Positions 22,011 through 33,904 of a stretch of DNA of 64,000 bases are shown here, piece by piece (position 1 is the first letter of the stretch; every line of letters begins with the position of its first letter). Source of the stretch: Cordilura impudica (lineage: Eukaryota; Arthropoda; Insecta; Diptera; Scathophagidae); NCBI GenBank assembly GCA_963682025.1, contig OY821518.1, positions 12,276,600 to 12,340,599 on the forward strand. The letters run 5' to 3'. The position numbers were made by a program, and so were the translations under genes. The notes beneath the pieces were generated by a model. It had not been told where the DNA came from. It saw nothing but the letters and a program-made list of their open reading frames with translations, and did no database searches.

Positions 22011-23059
22011 CTCCATCACTTCGCATATTTAAGTTAAAGGTACTAATCGTATTTTTACTTTTTTTTTTAATTTTTCTTTTTTTTAAACTTTAACGATATC
22101 TCCGAAACTACTGTGCAAATTTAAAACCGGCTTAAGCATAACATTGTTGACGAGTTTTGGATTTTCTTTTTTAACTGAATATGGTGAACCTTTTTCAAGT
22201 TATTACAATATATGTAGTGGAAATGCCTTAATTTTGCACATAAGGGTATATCGGGAAAAGTCGAGCAGATAGAAATAAAACCAAGAGCAGATTTGGATTC
22301 AGCGTCCCAAATAACCTTAAAAACAACATTCAATTCCTAAGCAACAAAAACCTTGTTTTAACTTTTCCTTTGGGTCGGGTGTACAGTGGTGAACCCATGT
22401 CCATGGTTACAAATCAACGCAAAAACTCGGCTTTATTGCGGTGAAACATCGCCAAACATTCTACTACCCATCTTCACGACATTGTTTTTGGCGGATAGCT
22501 TTCTCATCTCCATATTTTCGGTCAATGCACTCACGCATCTTCAGCCGACGATCACTCAATACCAATTTCTTAATTTTTTTAATCGATTTAAAAAAATAAG
22601 GGCATGAAAATATGACAATAGTTTGTTAGCTGTATTTTTGAATTTTTTTATAGTCTCTATTTTTCCAGTAAGAAAGGTAAAGTGTAATTTTGAAAATAAA
22701 CGGTGTGTCATGTCTGTCACATTACAAAATACTTCTTTTTACTATAATTTATTTTAGAATTCATGTTTTTTATTTGCTTTATTAATAAATTAACTCTTAT
22801 ATTAACTATAAACAACTGTTTCTTATTTATCATACATCCTCTAAAATGATGTCTATTTATTGTCATGTCGGTCACCACTGCTTTTTGTCCACAATTATTA
22901 ATAACAATAATAATACTTTTTCACTTTTTTTAATGGTAAATATGTTGGTCAGGTCCGTCTGCATAATTTTATATATTTTTATGACCAATGAAAAACTTTT
23001 ACTGTGTAATATTGGATTAGAAAGATCACTGAATTTCATGTCTGTCACTATAGAGTTAG
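22011..23059. other. AT-rich DNA, no recognised feature
   Basis: Several 70-codon frames occur (22121-22333, 22386-22607, 22846-23064). None has recognisable protein motifs. Confidence 0.5.
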
Positions 23060-23384
23060 TTTAAAGTCCTCGTCTTGACAGCTCATACTACCTCGTTTAA
23101 ACTCTGCCATCGAAGGATCGGACTCCCCCAGACTAGAATCTAACTCGGCTTTAACATTGGTTAGACTGAGACCTTTCAAAAAAGTATTGAATTACATAAC
23201 GGTGACCAATTTTGTCTATCACTGAGATCGTTTAATTTTAGTGGCTTCAAAACAAATACTAAATAACGTGGCGCCTTGAAACTTAAACATCTGTTTTATA
23301 AGGTTGCCACTTTTCACCAAAGTAATTTATTTTAAACTACTGCCGCCATCTATATGTTAGGTCGGGTTGTTCAACGTCCGCCTG
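23060..23384 (-). mobile_element. mariner 5' end fragment
   Basis: On the minus strand this matches the left part of the mariner at 48793-50456. Shared text includes the terminal repeat (GAACAACCCGAC), TATAGATGGCGGCAGTAGTT, TTTCAAGGCGCCACGTTA, AAGCCGAGTTAGATTCTA and AGAGTTTAAACGAGG. It ends near 23060, within the region encoding the N-terminal half of the transposase. No intact frame remains. TG lies outside the terminus where TA is expected. Confidence 0.75.
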
Positions 23385-25086
23385 TGATGTAAAATATGGT
23401 GTTTTCTTTGAAAAAAATTAATTAAATTATACATTAGCATTTATTATTTTTTTAATGTAATAAATTTTTATAATTTTGGAGCTTAAACTGATTATGAGTA
23501 TCGATATTTCAAAATAATCCTTTTGAAAATAAAACCAAATAAACTCTTTAGTTTTTGGTTTTACAACTCCAATAATAAAATAAGTAGCAATTCTGTTCAT
23601 AACTAATTTACATTTTTACTTTAAAAAAAAAAATGTTATCGTATTGATCCTTTAGTCGACTGATTTGTAGTTAATAACTAATAAACTAAATTTGTTTCAT
23701 TTTTGACTCAGACCACTTTCTTAATTAACACTCAAAGAATTTCATAATTAATTACAATAACAAACTCTATTTAACGATTCATTTCAGACAATAACATGAA
23801 AGTTTCATTGAATTCTCAAAAAAATGTGAGGAGTACCTACTGATAAACTCATTTTTTTAAATTTTAAACTACGGCAAAATTTTTCGAATTAATTTTTTTT
23901 CATGAGCAAATAATACTGGCAAATAAAATTATTTTTTATTATTTTTTTAACTTTCGCTACTTAATACACAAAAAAAGCATTAGAAGTGACAGCTAGACGA
24001 ATAATTTAGAAACAAATTTACATAAATACATCTATTTCAAAAGTCAGCTAGACAGATATTTCTAAATAATCATATTTATTAAATTTTAAATCCAAATTAC
24101 GATGCTCTGCAAACAGAATGACGAACTAAAATGACTCTCCATCATGTATATGATTAAAAGTAATGAACAAAATCTCATACAAATCCCAACCGTGCCGTAC
24201 AGAATATTTGTCATTCTTTTTGTCTTATTTATGACAAGGAAACGGAAACAGAGCGCAACCACTGCACATTAAAGCCCACATACAAAATTAAAGCAAAAAA
24301 ATAAGAAAAACACAGTCTAGTTAAGGAAAAATGAGGGCACACTTTGCAAAAAAGAAATAAATTTTCTTTGAAAAAAAAAACTAAAATTGCAGTACTATAT
24401 AAAATAACTCACTCTTGCATGGTTGTGCTCAAGGTATTTTCCATTTTTAAAGAAATTGGAAAAATCAAAGAAAAGGAGTTATCCTTAAGAATGACATCAT
24501 CAAGTGGGCAAGAGTTCTCTTTGTTCTCTAAAGTGTTCAAGTGGAAATAGAGTCAAGTTATTTTTTTCTTGCATTTATTCTAGGTATTGCAAATGAAAAT
24601 GTAAAAATCCAGTCAATGGATGTATAAGACGAATATTGAAATACAGACAGTGAAATTCTTAGCAAAATGATTTTTTGTGTTGTAACAATTTATTTAGTTT
24701 ATATTGCTGGTCTTAATGTTAAAAAAAAAATATCCAAGACAATTTATTTATATTACGGTGATGGGTGTGGGAGGTGTTGTGTATTAAAATACTTGCCCCA
24801 GTTCATTTTATAATGAGTAAATTTATCCATTTATCTTTCATTCTTATACAAACTAGAAGTCGAAAAATATTTATATTTTTAAGAAATTTTGTATATAAGC
24901 TAAGGTCTACTAAGAGGCAATCGGTATTGAAATTGGACTAAGACTCTTGTTCTCAATAAAATAAAACATTTAGATTTTAATAAACAACAAAAATTAATTA
25001 AAACTTATTATGAATTTTTATATGAATCTCATTCCATAATTATGTCCTATATGTTTTAATTCGCTTTTAACGAAAATAATTCATAT
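23385..25086. other. AT-rich DNA, no recognised feature
   Basis: About 1.7 kb without recognised repeats or genes. A 68-codon Lys-rich frame at 24344-24550 is probably chance. Confidence 0.5.
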
Positions 25087-25087
25087 A

Positions 25088-26213
25088 CATTTATACCATA
25101 CTAGCGGATTCCAGCGCTTGAAATTCGAGTGCAATATCTATGCAAATTTATTTTTCAACTTAGCCAATTCACCAGCCAACACTTTTTGGTTTATTATTAT
25201 TGTGAATGAAGATAACAAACTCATTAACAAATACATTAACAAATTTAATAAACACACACATAGCATATGTATAATTTTATGTATGTGTTAGTAGCAACTT
25301 TAAATGCAATTTTCTCAAAATAAAGGGGAAAAATTAAAAAATCTGTAAATCTGGTGAACAGCTGAAAAGAAATACCTTTCAAATAATATACGTTTGGTCA
25401 AAATCGGGATAAAACGGTAGAACAAAACATCGGTCACAAAAAATAGCCTAGCCTATTAATATTATAGATACTACTATGTGGTCAGGGTAGAATGACTTTG
25501 TGCTGATGTTTGTAACTACCAAAAATATTTGACCTAGACCTACATTTTATTATAACGATCAGAATCACTTTCTGAGTCGATTTAGCGATGTCCGTCCGTC
25601 CGTCCGTCCGTCCGTCCGTCTGTGTGTCCATGTAAACCTTGTAGTCCAACTACAGGTCGCAAATACAAACATATTTTGATGAAATTTGGTATGTAAGATT
25701 CTGTCAGCCATAGCATGAACGCTATTGGCGTAAATCGGTGCATGTTCAGACATGGTCCATATACAAACAACACCTATGATATCGACTTAAATTGCCATAT
25801 GATCCAAATTATCATATAGATTTCGATCAAATTGGGTTTATGTGTGTATACTAGTCCAAAAATAAACCCTATAGGACAATTCTTAGCCTCCACATAATAA
25901 AGCTGATTCCCGATCTTCACTAAAATCTATCAAAAAACTAAAATATTGCACAGATTTTTCTCAAATTTGGTTTGTATAAGTATTTGCAAAAAACATGTGA
26001 CCTTACCAAATATGGTCACTATCGGTCCATTTTTCGACCTAATCCCCATATAAATATAGTATCCGATATAACTTCTTCATATTCAAAGGAAAAAAATAAT
26101 AATAATGGCACTCAAATTTGGTTTATGCTTATTTTCCATATCCAATTATTTGGGCCTAAGAGATAGGGTCTCTAAACGGTTTAGACCGACTATAATTTTC
26201 TTACTTGTTATTA
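25088..26213 (+). mobile_element. Family C repeat, copy 3, split near its end by Helitron A
   Basis: The left terminal box is divided: TTTATACC lies at ~25090, then a complete Helitron A, then ACTATGTGGTCAGGGTAGAA from about 25474. The body includes a (CCGT)n core at 25590-25620, CTACAGGTCGCAAATACAAA and GACCTAATCCCCATATA. It ends with TTTAGACCGACTATAATTTT and CTTACTTGTTA at ~26213. Short minus-strand frames across the CCGT core are translations of the microsatellite. Confidence 0.8.
25101..25468 (-). mobile_element. Helitron A, complete, nested in C
   Basis: The minus strand starts TCTATAATATTAATAGGCTA and ends with hairpin CTCGAATTTC/TTGAAATTCGAG, then CTAG at 25101-25104. It is 368 bp. 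The flanking C sequence allows the insertion point to be read directly. Confidence 0.85.
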
Positions 26214-26489
26214 TTTTAACGTAGTAAAAAATAAAATTAAATTGAAATAATTTAGTTTAAAATAATGTAATGTGAATAAACAAAATTATAAAATTACTTT
26301 TAAAATTTTGAGTTATACCACTTTCATCATTATAGACACAATTAAGTTGAAATCTGTATATTACAACCATACATTATCAGTACAAAAAAAATCGAGTTAT
26401 TCAATTTATTTGTTTTAATGTTTTTTTTGATCTATTTAATTCATTAAATTTATTTCATTATACATATATATTTGTTGAACACACTGAAC

Positions 26490-26928
26490 AAAGAGCCTAA
26501 AGGCATTTGAACCACCTTGTATGCCGCATAAAGGTAGGCTAATTTTAGGAAATTCACAATTCAACACTGGGCGTGTGATATGCAATTATTATAATACAAT
26601 TCAATTGCGATATTGTCGTTATTGGCCTAGGTCAAAAATTATTTTTCAATTCAATACCGGTCTTTTCATATACAATTTTTGCAAACACATTAGCAAATTT
26701 AATAAAAACAGTCACAGCATTATATAATTTTATGTATGTATGTATGTGTTAGTAGAAACTTTAAATGAATTTTACTCCAAAAAAATTTTCCAGACGGTGC
26801 AAATCTGTAAATCTGGTGGACAGCTAAGAAGCAATACCTTTCAAATGAGGTATGTTTGATGAAAATCGCTTTAAAATTAACAAAGTTACATAGGTCACAA
26901 GAAATGGCCTTGCCTATTAATATTACAA
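26490..26928 (-). mobile_element. Helitron A relative, decayed
   Basis: It contains family A blocks on the minus strand: CCTATTAATATTA, GGTCACAAGAAATGGCC, ACCTTTCAAATGAGG, TTAGTAGAAACTTTAAATGA and AATTCACAATTCAACAC. It has extra internal DNA and a lost 3' hairpin, and GCCTAAAGG occurs at ~26490. Confidence 0.6.
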
Positions 26929-27002
26929 ATTTGAATTTTACAGTGTTTTTTTTTCACTACAACCTGATCTTTCGCCAATAAACTTGTATATGAAACAAGA
27001 AC

Positions 27003-27206
27003 AAAAAATTATAGTCGGTCTACCCATGCGATTCAAGAGAGGGTCATGGATCCAACTTTGCTAAGGCAGCAACTAGATATAGAAAATAAGCAAAAACCAA
27101 ATTACAGTGCTATTGTTATGAATAAGTTGATATCTGATGTTATTTTTATATGGAGACTAGGTCAAAAAAGAGAGCGATCCTGATCATACTTCGTAAATTC
27201 CCTTAA
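27003..27206 (-). mobile_element. Family C repeat, copy 4, fragment
   Basis: Only the palindromic-end part is present: TTATAGTCGGTC, CCATGCG, AGATATAGAAAATAAGCAAA and GACTAGGTCAAAA. It stops at an A-rich tract just before the next C copy, which lies in the same orientation. Confidence 0.7.
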
Positions 27207-27216
27207 AAAAAAAAAA

Positions 27217-28317
27217 CAAGTAAGTAAATTATAGTCGGTCTAGACCGACTATACGATACCCTATACCATGCGTTTAGAGACCCTATCTCTTAGGCCCAAC
27301 TTATTGGATATAGAAAATAAGCACTAACCAAATTTGAGTGGCATTGTTATTAATTTCTTTCCTTTGAATATGAAAAAGTTCATATCGGATGCTATATTTA
27401 TATGGAGACTAGGTCGAAAAATGGTAAGGTCACTTTTTTTTGCAAAAACATATACAAACCAAATTTTGGAAAAATCTGCCCAATATTTTTGTTTTTTGAT
27501 AGATTTGAGTGAAGATCGGGAAGCAGTTTTATATGGGGGCTATGACTAAGAATTGTCCTATAGGCATTTTGTTGGACTACTGATTAATGGGTGTAATAAA
27601 CACACACAAACCCAATTTGACCGAGATCAATATGATAATTTGGATCATATGGAAATTTAAGTCGATTTCATAGGTGTCATTTGTATGGGGACTATGTCTC
27701 AACATGCACTGATTTTCTCCAATTTCAATAGCCTTCACGCTATGGCTGATAGAAGCTTATATGCCAAATTTCATCAAAATACATTCACATTTGTGACCGA
27801 CGGACAGACGGACGGGTATCGCTAAATAGACTCAGAAAGTGATTCTGAGTCTATCAGTATGATAAAAGATGACCCATAGGGACAAATATTTATATAAACT
27901 AGCAGATTCCAACGCTCGAAATTCGAGTGCAATTCCGAGGACGCTTTTTTTTCAACTTAGCCAATTCACAGACCAACAAATTTATGGTTTATTATTATTG
28001 TGAATGAAGAAACAAACACATTAACAAATTTAATAAAACACACATAGCATATGTGTATTTTAATGTATCTGTTAGTAGCAAATTTAAATGCAATTTACTC
28101 AAAATAAAGGAAAAAATTTAAAAATCTGCAAATCTGCAAATCGGCTGAAAAGATATACCTTTCAAATAATATACGTTTGGTCAAAATCGGTATAAAACGG
28201 TAGAACAAAACAGTGGTCACAAGGAATCGCCTAGCTTATTAATATTATAGATATGTAGTTATAAACATAAGCTCAAACTCATTATACCCTCACCTCATAG
28301 TGGTATAGGTTATAAAA
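27217..28317 (-). mobile_element. Family C repeat, copy 5, split by Helitron A
   Basis: The 24-bp perfect palindrome lies at 27230-27253 (core AGTCGGTCTAGACCGACT). It is followed by CGATACCCTATACCA, the conserved body, and a short GACGGACAGACGGACG core near 27800. A complete Helitron A interrupts it at 27899-28251. The element then resumes with AGTTATAAACATAAGCTCAA and closes with CACCTCATAGTGGTATAGGT. Confidence 0.85.
27899..28251 (-). mobile_element. Helitron A, complete, nested in C
   Basis: It is 353 bp. The minus strand begins TCTATAATATTAATAAGCTA and ends CTCGAATTTCGAGCG, then TTGGAATCTG and CTAG (27899-27902). Confidence 0.87.
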
Positions 28318-29312
28318 TATTATGAATGAGTGTTTCCAAAAACAAAATTTATTACCTTATGTGTGCTATAAAAACACATACATAAAAATATAATAAACTT
28401 TAAATTAATAAAAAAAAATATATTCTATAAAATTCTACAGATATTTAACTTTACAAATTTACTTCCTTGTCATTGTTTCAAAAATTATATCTTAAGAATA
28501 TAATCTCAATTTAATGAGTTTTACCTTGTTGCAAATAATTTTTATATATCCTGTTTTTTAAATTGCCATAATTTAACTTTAGGCTTGTACAGTAAAACAA
28601 TTTCTAAAAATATATACATATCTTTACCAACCAAAATTGTTGTTTAATTTCATGACGTCAGTGAACATTTTGGCATTGTTGACGTTCAAGTAAATAAAAG
28701 CTAAAGGTTGCTGTAAGCAAACATTTTTGCAAACGAAAATAAAAAAAAACTTTTTAAGAGTAAAGTGCATAAAAATAATGATAATAAATTAAATGTCATT
28801 TTAGAGTAATTTTTATACAATTCCTTTTTGCATTTTCTTTTTGGCTTTTTTTTTTGTTTAAACAAAATTACACAACACTTCAATTTCTATACAAAACGTC
28901 AAATTTTATTTTCTTCTTAATACTAACCAACTGCCCATCTAAGGCACATTGCTGGCAGCAGTGCTTACCATCATAAGGTGGCATTTATATACTCGTATTA
29001 TTAAAATTTGTTTAAGACTTCGAAACTTTCAGCTGCTTAGAAAAACAAAGTAAACGAAAATACTTACTTAATTTAAATCTTAGGCACGTGGTTAAAAAAA
29101 TTAAATAAAAAATAAATTAATAAATGATGACATTGACAATTTTCACAAATATTTTTAAAAATTAAAAAATCCATCCGACTTCGAAAAGGTCGCATAGAAT
29201 GTCAATATGATAACATTTTTATATTTCTATTTTTATTAATAACGCCTGGTGGCGAATCGCCGTATTTTATATCTAATAAAATCCAGCGTCTCTAATCTCA
29301 TATCAGGAACAT
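28318..29312. other. AT-rich DNA, no recognised feature
   Basis: No repeat family or protein motif was seen. A 60-codon minus-strand frame at 28701-28883 is Lys/Phe/Leu-rich and unremarkable. Confidence 0.5.
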
Positions 29313-29660
29313 CATTTTTTATACTATCCACATCAGCGTGCAGAGGGTATATATAAGTTTGTCATTTTGATTGTAATAATTAGAAAAAATCTGGACCCCA
29401 TAAAATATATATATTATTGATCCTTATAACAAGCGGAGTTTATGTGGTGATGTCCGTCTGTCCGTCTATGGAAATCACGATCACATCCTCAATAGGTCAG
29501 CCGGGTTGCTCATTTTTAGTGAAAAAGATTCACTGACATCTAGAGAAAATTGCTGTTTTAAATCAGCAAAATCTTTTCAATAAGTCCCGAAATTTCAATG
29601 AAAGTATAAAATAACTTTTGAAAAAAATATGATTTTACTATGTTTTCTTTTTATTGATGT
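29313..29660 (+). mobile_element. INE-1-like (family D) element, copy 3
   Basis: It has TTATACTATCCACATCAGCG, GTGCAGAGGGTATATATAAG, CATAAAATATATATATTATT, GATCCTTATAACAAGCGGAG and a CCGTCTGTCCGTC core. CGTGCAGAGGGTATAT matches the INE-1-type hairpin end. The right edge is uncertain. Confidence 0.6.
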
Positions 29661-30258
29661 GGTATTTTTTTTTTATGTGAAAGGTGTAATTGTTTGCTCA
29701 TTGAGTGTGTATGTTTGGTTATACTCCACGTGTCAATAGGCAGTTCTCCACCGCCGACGCACTGTGGGACGAATCGCCACTGTTCCATTCGAATTACTCT
29801 ACACCTCACATAGTTCAACTGTTTGAGCTGAGGTTTTTGAAATGTTTGTCTTTAATTTGACCATCGTTCCCTCTTTTGGGATTTTTGATTTCAGCTCACA
29901 TTTTTCTGGCATTTGTCTCAAAAACATGGTTTTTGTGAAAAAAAAAAATGATTTTTGGCGCAAATGTTGTGAACCTACGCAGCCCAAGAATGGGTTTTTT
30001 TGCAAAAAATTTCAGCAGAGAATCTCCGTTGCGATAAATACTAAAAAAGGGTCTACGTGAAACTACGAAGAAAAATTTTTCATTTTATCCCAAAAACGGC
30101 CATAATGTTCCAAAATTTTTCTGGAAAATTATGCACTTCTGGAAAAAAAATTATTAAATAATAAGTGTTCAGAATTATTCATAGAATACTCATAAATTTT
30201 TTCAGAATTTTTGGACACATTCACGTAGACATTTCAGATAACAGTTAATTCTTTCTAT
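29661..30258. other. Unassigned AT-rich DNA
   Basis: Contains CACTGTGGGACGAATCGCC near 29760, which resembles a transposon terminus, but no partner end was found. The overlapping frames at 29799-30060 show no domain. Confidence 0.45.
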
Positions 30259-31440
30259 GAAAAAAAAATTATGTGACTCCTATCACAAGGGAGATGTGTA
30301 AACATCTAGTAATTAGAGATTTTTTTATGACACTTTTTTAAAATCAAACAAAAAGCGTCATCTATGTATCACTTATAGCAACCTGCTGCAGGGGCTCTGC
30401 TTATATAAAATTATTTTTATTATTATTTATTATTTCAACTGATTAATTTTTTATTTTTAACTATTATTCATTTTTAGTTTTTTATTTTTTATATTTCATT
30501 TTTTATATTTCATTTTTTATTTTCCATTTTCATTTTTTTAATTTTTAATTTTTCGTTTTTCATTTTTAATTTTTTATTTTTCATTTATTATTTTTCATTT
30601 TTTATTTTTCATTTTTGATTTTTCATTTTGTATTTTCCATTTTTATTTCTCATTTTTCATTTGGCATTTTTCGATTTTCATTTTTCATTTTTCGTTTTTC
30701 ATTTTTCATTTTTCATATTTTGATTTTCATTTTTATTCATTTTTTATTTTTCATTTTTTAATTTCATTTTTCGTTTTTCATTTTTCATTTTTAATTTTTA
30801 ATTTTTAATTTTTAATTTTTTATTTTTTATTTTTAATTTTTCATTTTTTATTTTTCATTTTTTGCATTGCAATTTTAATTTTCCATTTTTCATTTTTCGT
30901 TTTTCATTTTTAATTTCTTATATTTGGTTTTTCATTTTTAGTTTTTTATTTATCATTTTTAATTTTTTTATTCTTCATTTTTTATTTTCCATTTTTTATT
31001 TTTTTATTTTTCATTTTTCATTTTTTATTTTTCGTTTTTCATTTTTAATTTTTCATTTTTTATTTTAATTTTTTTTTTTCTATTTTTTATTTTTCATTTG
31101 TCATTTTTTAATTTAATTTTTCATTTTTCGTTTTTCATTTCTTATTTTTTATTTTTCATTTTTCGATTTTCATTTTTTATTTTTCATTTTTAGTTTTTCC
31201 ATTTTTATTTTTCATTTTTCGTTTTTCATTTTTAGTTTTTTAGTTTTTTATTTTTCATTTTTAGTTTTTTTATTTATCATTTTTTATTTTTAATTTTTCA
31301 TTTTTCATTTTTCATTTTTCCTTTTTCATTTGCCATTTTTAATTTCATATTTAATTTTTTTTTTAAATGATTATTAAATACCATAATTTTTTCACCAATA
31401 CAATCATAAGTCACACTGATTTTGTCTTACGTCTTACATG
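30259..31440 (+). repeat. Family E repeat with heptanucleotide array, copy 2
   Basis: The head (30259-30442: AAGGGAGATGTGTAAACATC, then TCATCTATGTATCACTTATA) matches copy 1 at 20455. An array of TTTTTCA/TTTTTAA-type 7-mers covers about 30443-31358, more degenerate than in copy 1. The tail shares ACTGATTTTGTCTTA at ~31413. A 68-codon Phe/Ile/Ser frame at 30862-31068 is only translation of the array. Confidence 0.85.
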
Positions 31441-31546
31441 TTACGCAGTTTTTGTGATTGTTTTGTGAAATAGATTTTTACCCCCCTGCGCGTAAAGGTG
31501 TTTACACATCAAAAAACATAATTGTCTTTATAAAAACAAATAAAAA

Positions 31547-32350
31547 ACAAGTAAGAAAATTATAGTCGGTCTAGACCGACTATACGATACCCTATACCAT
31601 GCGTTTAGAAACTCTATCTCTTAGGCCCAACTAACTGGACATAGAAAATAAGCAAAAACCAAATTTGAGTGGGATTTTTATTAATTTTTTTTGGCTGCAG
31701 ATATGAAAAAGTTCATATCGGATGATATATCTATATGGGGACTAGGTCCAAAAATGGACCGATCCTGATCATGTTTGGCGAAGTCTCTTTTATTTTGCAA
31801 AAATATATACAAACAAAATTTGAGAAGAATCAGTGCAATATTTTTGTTTTTTAATAGATTTAAGTGAAGATCGGGAAGCAGCTCTATATGGGGCCAAAGG
31901 GATCATTTTTGGACTACTCATTAATGGATGTAATGAACGCATACAAACCCAATTTGAGTAAGATCTATACGACAATTTGGATCTTATGGCAATTTATGTC
32001 GATTTCATAGGGGTAATTTGTATGGGGGCTAGGTCTGAACATGGACCGATTCTCACCAATTTCAATAGCGATCATCCCATGGCCGATAAAAGCTTACATA
32101 CCAAATTTCATCAAAATATATTCATATTTGCGAGCTGCAGTTTGATTACAAGGTTTACATGGACACACAGACGGACGGACGGACAGACGGACGGACGGAC
32201 GGACGGACGGACGGACATTGTTAAATCAACTCAAAAAGTGATTCTGATTCGATCGGTATAATTAAAGATGGGTGTAGGTCAAATATTTTTGGTTGTTACA
32301 AACAGCAGCACAAAGTCATTATACCCAAACCACATAGTGGTATAGGGTAT
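31547..32350 (-). mobile_element. Family C repeat, copy 6, complete
   Basis: This is the best uninterrupted copy (~800 bp). A 24-bp perfect palindrome (31561-31584) lies at one end and ACCACATAGTGGTATAGGGT at the other. ATACCCTATACCA near the palindrome and TGGTATAGGGTAT at the far end form a perfect 13-bp subterminal inverted repeat. A (GGAC)n core occupies 32165-32215. The 94-codon frame at 31977-32261 runs through repeat and microsatellite and recurs in decayed form in other copies, so it is not taken as a gene. Confidence 0.88.
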
Positions 32351-32714
32351 AATTACAATTAACGCTGGTAAAAAAATAAAAAAAATTTTGATTAAAATTT
32401 TTATTAAAAAAAATTTTTTTCTACACAAAATTTATTTTACTTTTATTGGCACCGCAAAAAAAAATTGTTTGTTGTTTTTTGATAGCGAAATTTTTTTAAC
32501 AGAAAACAATATTTTAAATGAATATAAAAATTTGTATTAATATTTTTAGTAAAAGTTTTTAATATAAGTAAAATTTTATATATTTTTTTTTAAATAAAAT
32601 TTTTATTTAAATTGTTTTAAATAAAATTTTTTACTCAAAATTATTTTTTGGAAAAGAACTAAAATTTTTGTTATTTAATACTAATACGATACATTTTGTG
32701 GGGGGTAAATTAAC
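32351..32714. other. AT-rich low-complexity DNA
   Basis: Homopolymer-rich with repeated AAAATTTTT motifs. No feature was recognised. Confidence 0.55.
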
Positions 32715-33904
32715 TCAGCTGTTATTTTTGAAAATGGTCTAAGTCCACTTTCTAAAAAATTGAGTTAATGCTAACTTAAAAAGATATAGGCATCTTCTCT
32801 CCATATTTATAATCACACATTCAATTCGTATACGATTTTTATAAAATAATCAAACGAATTTTGGCTATAAATCGCAAAAATGTTTTTTTGAAAGTGGAAT
32901 AAGTCCAAAGTTCCTAATAACCATAGTGAAAACAAATTTATTTTTATAAATATTGATTTTTATGTCTGTGTACACTAAACTGCGTTTTAAAAGTGTCAAC
33001 AAAAACAACATTGTTAACAAGATAACGGTATTATTCCTCTCATTAAAAGAGGAGAACTTCTTTTACTGATTTTGTTAAATTTTCTTTCGCAAGTCCTTTG
33101 ACCTTCCACATCCCAAACTAGCAGTTTCTGTTGCATACTAAAGTGAAATATGTATGTACTTATTGAAGGTTTTATAATTTTCATGACAACACGCGGAAAA
33201 AATAGCATCTTGCTGTCTCAAGCATATTCAGAATGTTACAACCCAAGACCACATTGTAACATTCAGTGATATATGTTCCGGACAAAATCGTAAATTAAGC
33301 TCGTACTGATGTGGTGAAGGATTGTTCAATCAGTTGATAATTGCATAAATGTTAAAAAGGAAAAAGATATGGACAGAGCAATTGTAAAGTGGCTAAAAAT
33401 ATGCTGAATGAGGTTTAAAAGGAATGAACCGCACAAATTTTTATACAAAACTAGTATGCAAGAAAATGCTCGATTTAAACCAATTTTTTATTTGGAAGAC
33501 AAGGGAGACCTAATGTTGCCACTGACAAAGAAATTTGCATTTTATTCATATCGCCTTTTTATTTGACTGCAAGTAGTTTTTAATAAACTTGGTAATACAT
33601 ATGTTTAAATGTCTTCATTTTAATTATAATTATTTACATTAATAAATCCGTTTCAGTGCAGCTAATGTCTACACAAATGTGGATTTAAATTTCATCTTGA
33701 TTCTATTTTTTTTAATATGTTATTTTTGAAAGTGGTCTAAGTCCATTTTGAGGTAAAAAAAAATCGTTTTTTTTTTAATAATTATTACTTAATAATAAAA
33801 TTAATTAACGTTTGCCAATATTTTTAGATTAATTCAAATGCAAACCCTTAAATATCTCGATAGTTAAAAAAGTAGACTTATACCTCTTTCAAAAATAACA
33901 GCTC
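32715..33904. mobile_element. Inverted-repeat element, unclassified (~1.2 kb)
   Basis: The left end CAGCTGTTATTTTTGAAAAT, followed by GGTCTAAGTCCACTT, faces a right end that reads GAGCTGTTATTTTTGAAAGA then GGTATAAGTCTACTT on the complement. Two further internal copies of the motif lie at 32881-32914 and 33721-33757 (TTTTTGAAAGTGGTCTAAGT). No clear target duplication or transposase was found. A 64-codon frame at 33014-33208 shows no domain. Confidence 0.6.

Noticed and set aside
29756..29775. CACTGTGGGACGAA as a transposon terminus
   Set aside because: It resembles CMC-type ends, but no inverted partner end was found in the window.
30862..31068. Phe/Ile/Ser-rich 68-codon frame
   Set aside because: It is the translation of the TTTTTCA heptanucleotide array.
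31977..32261. 94-codon frame in family C
   Set aside because: It runs through the GGAC microsatellite and is broken in other copies.
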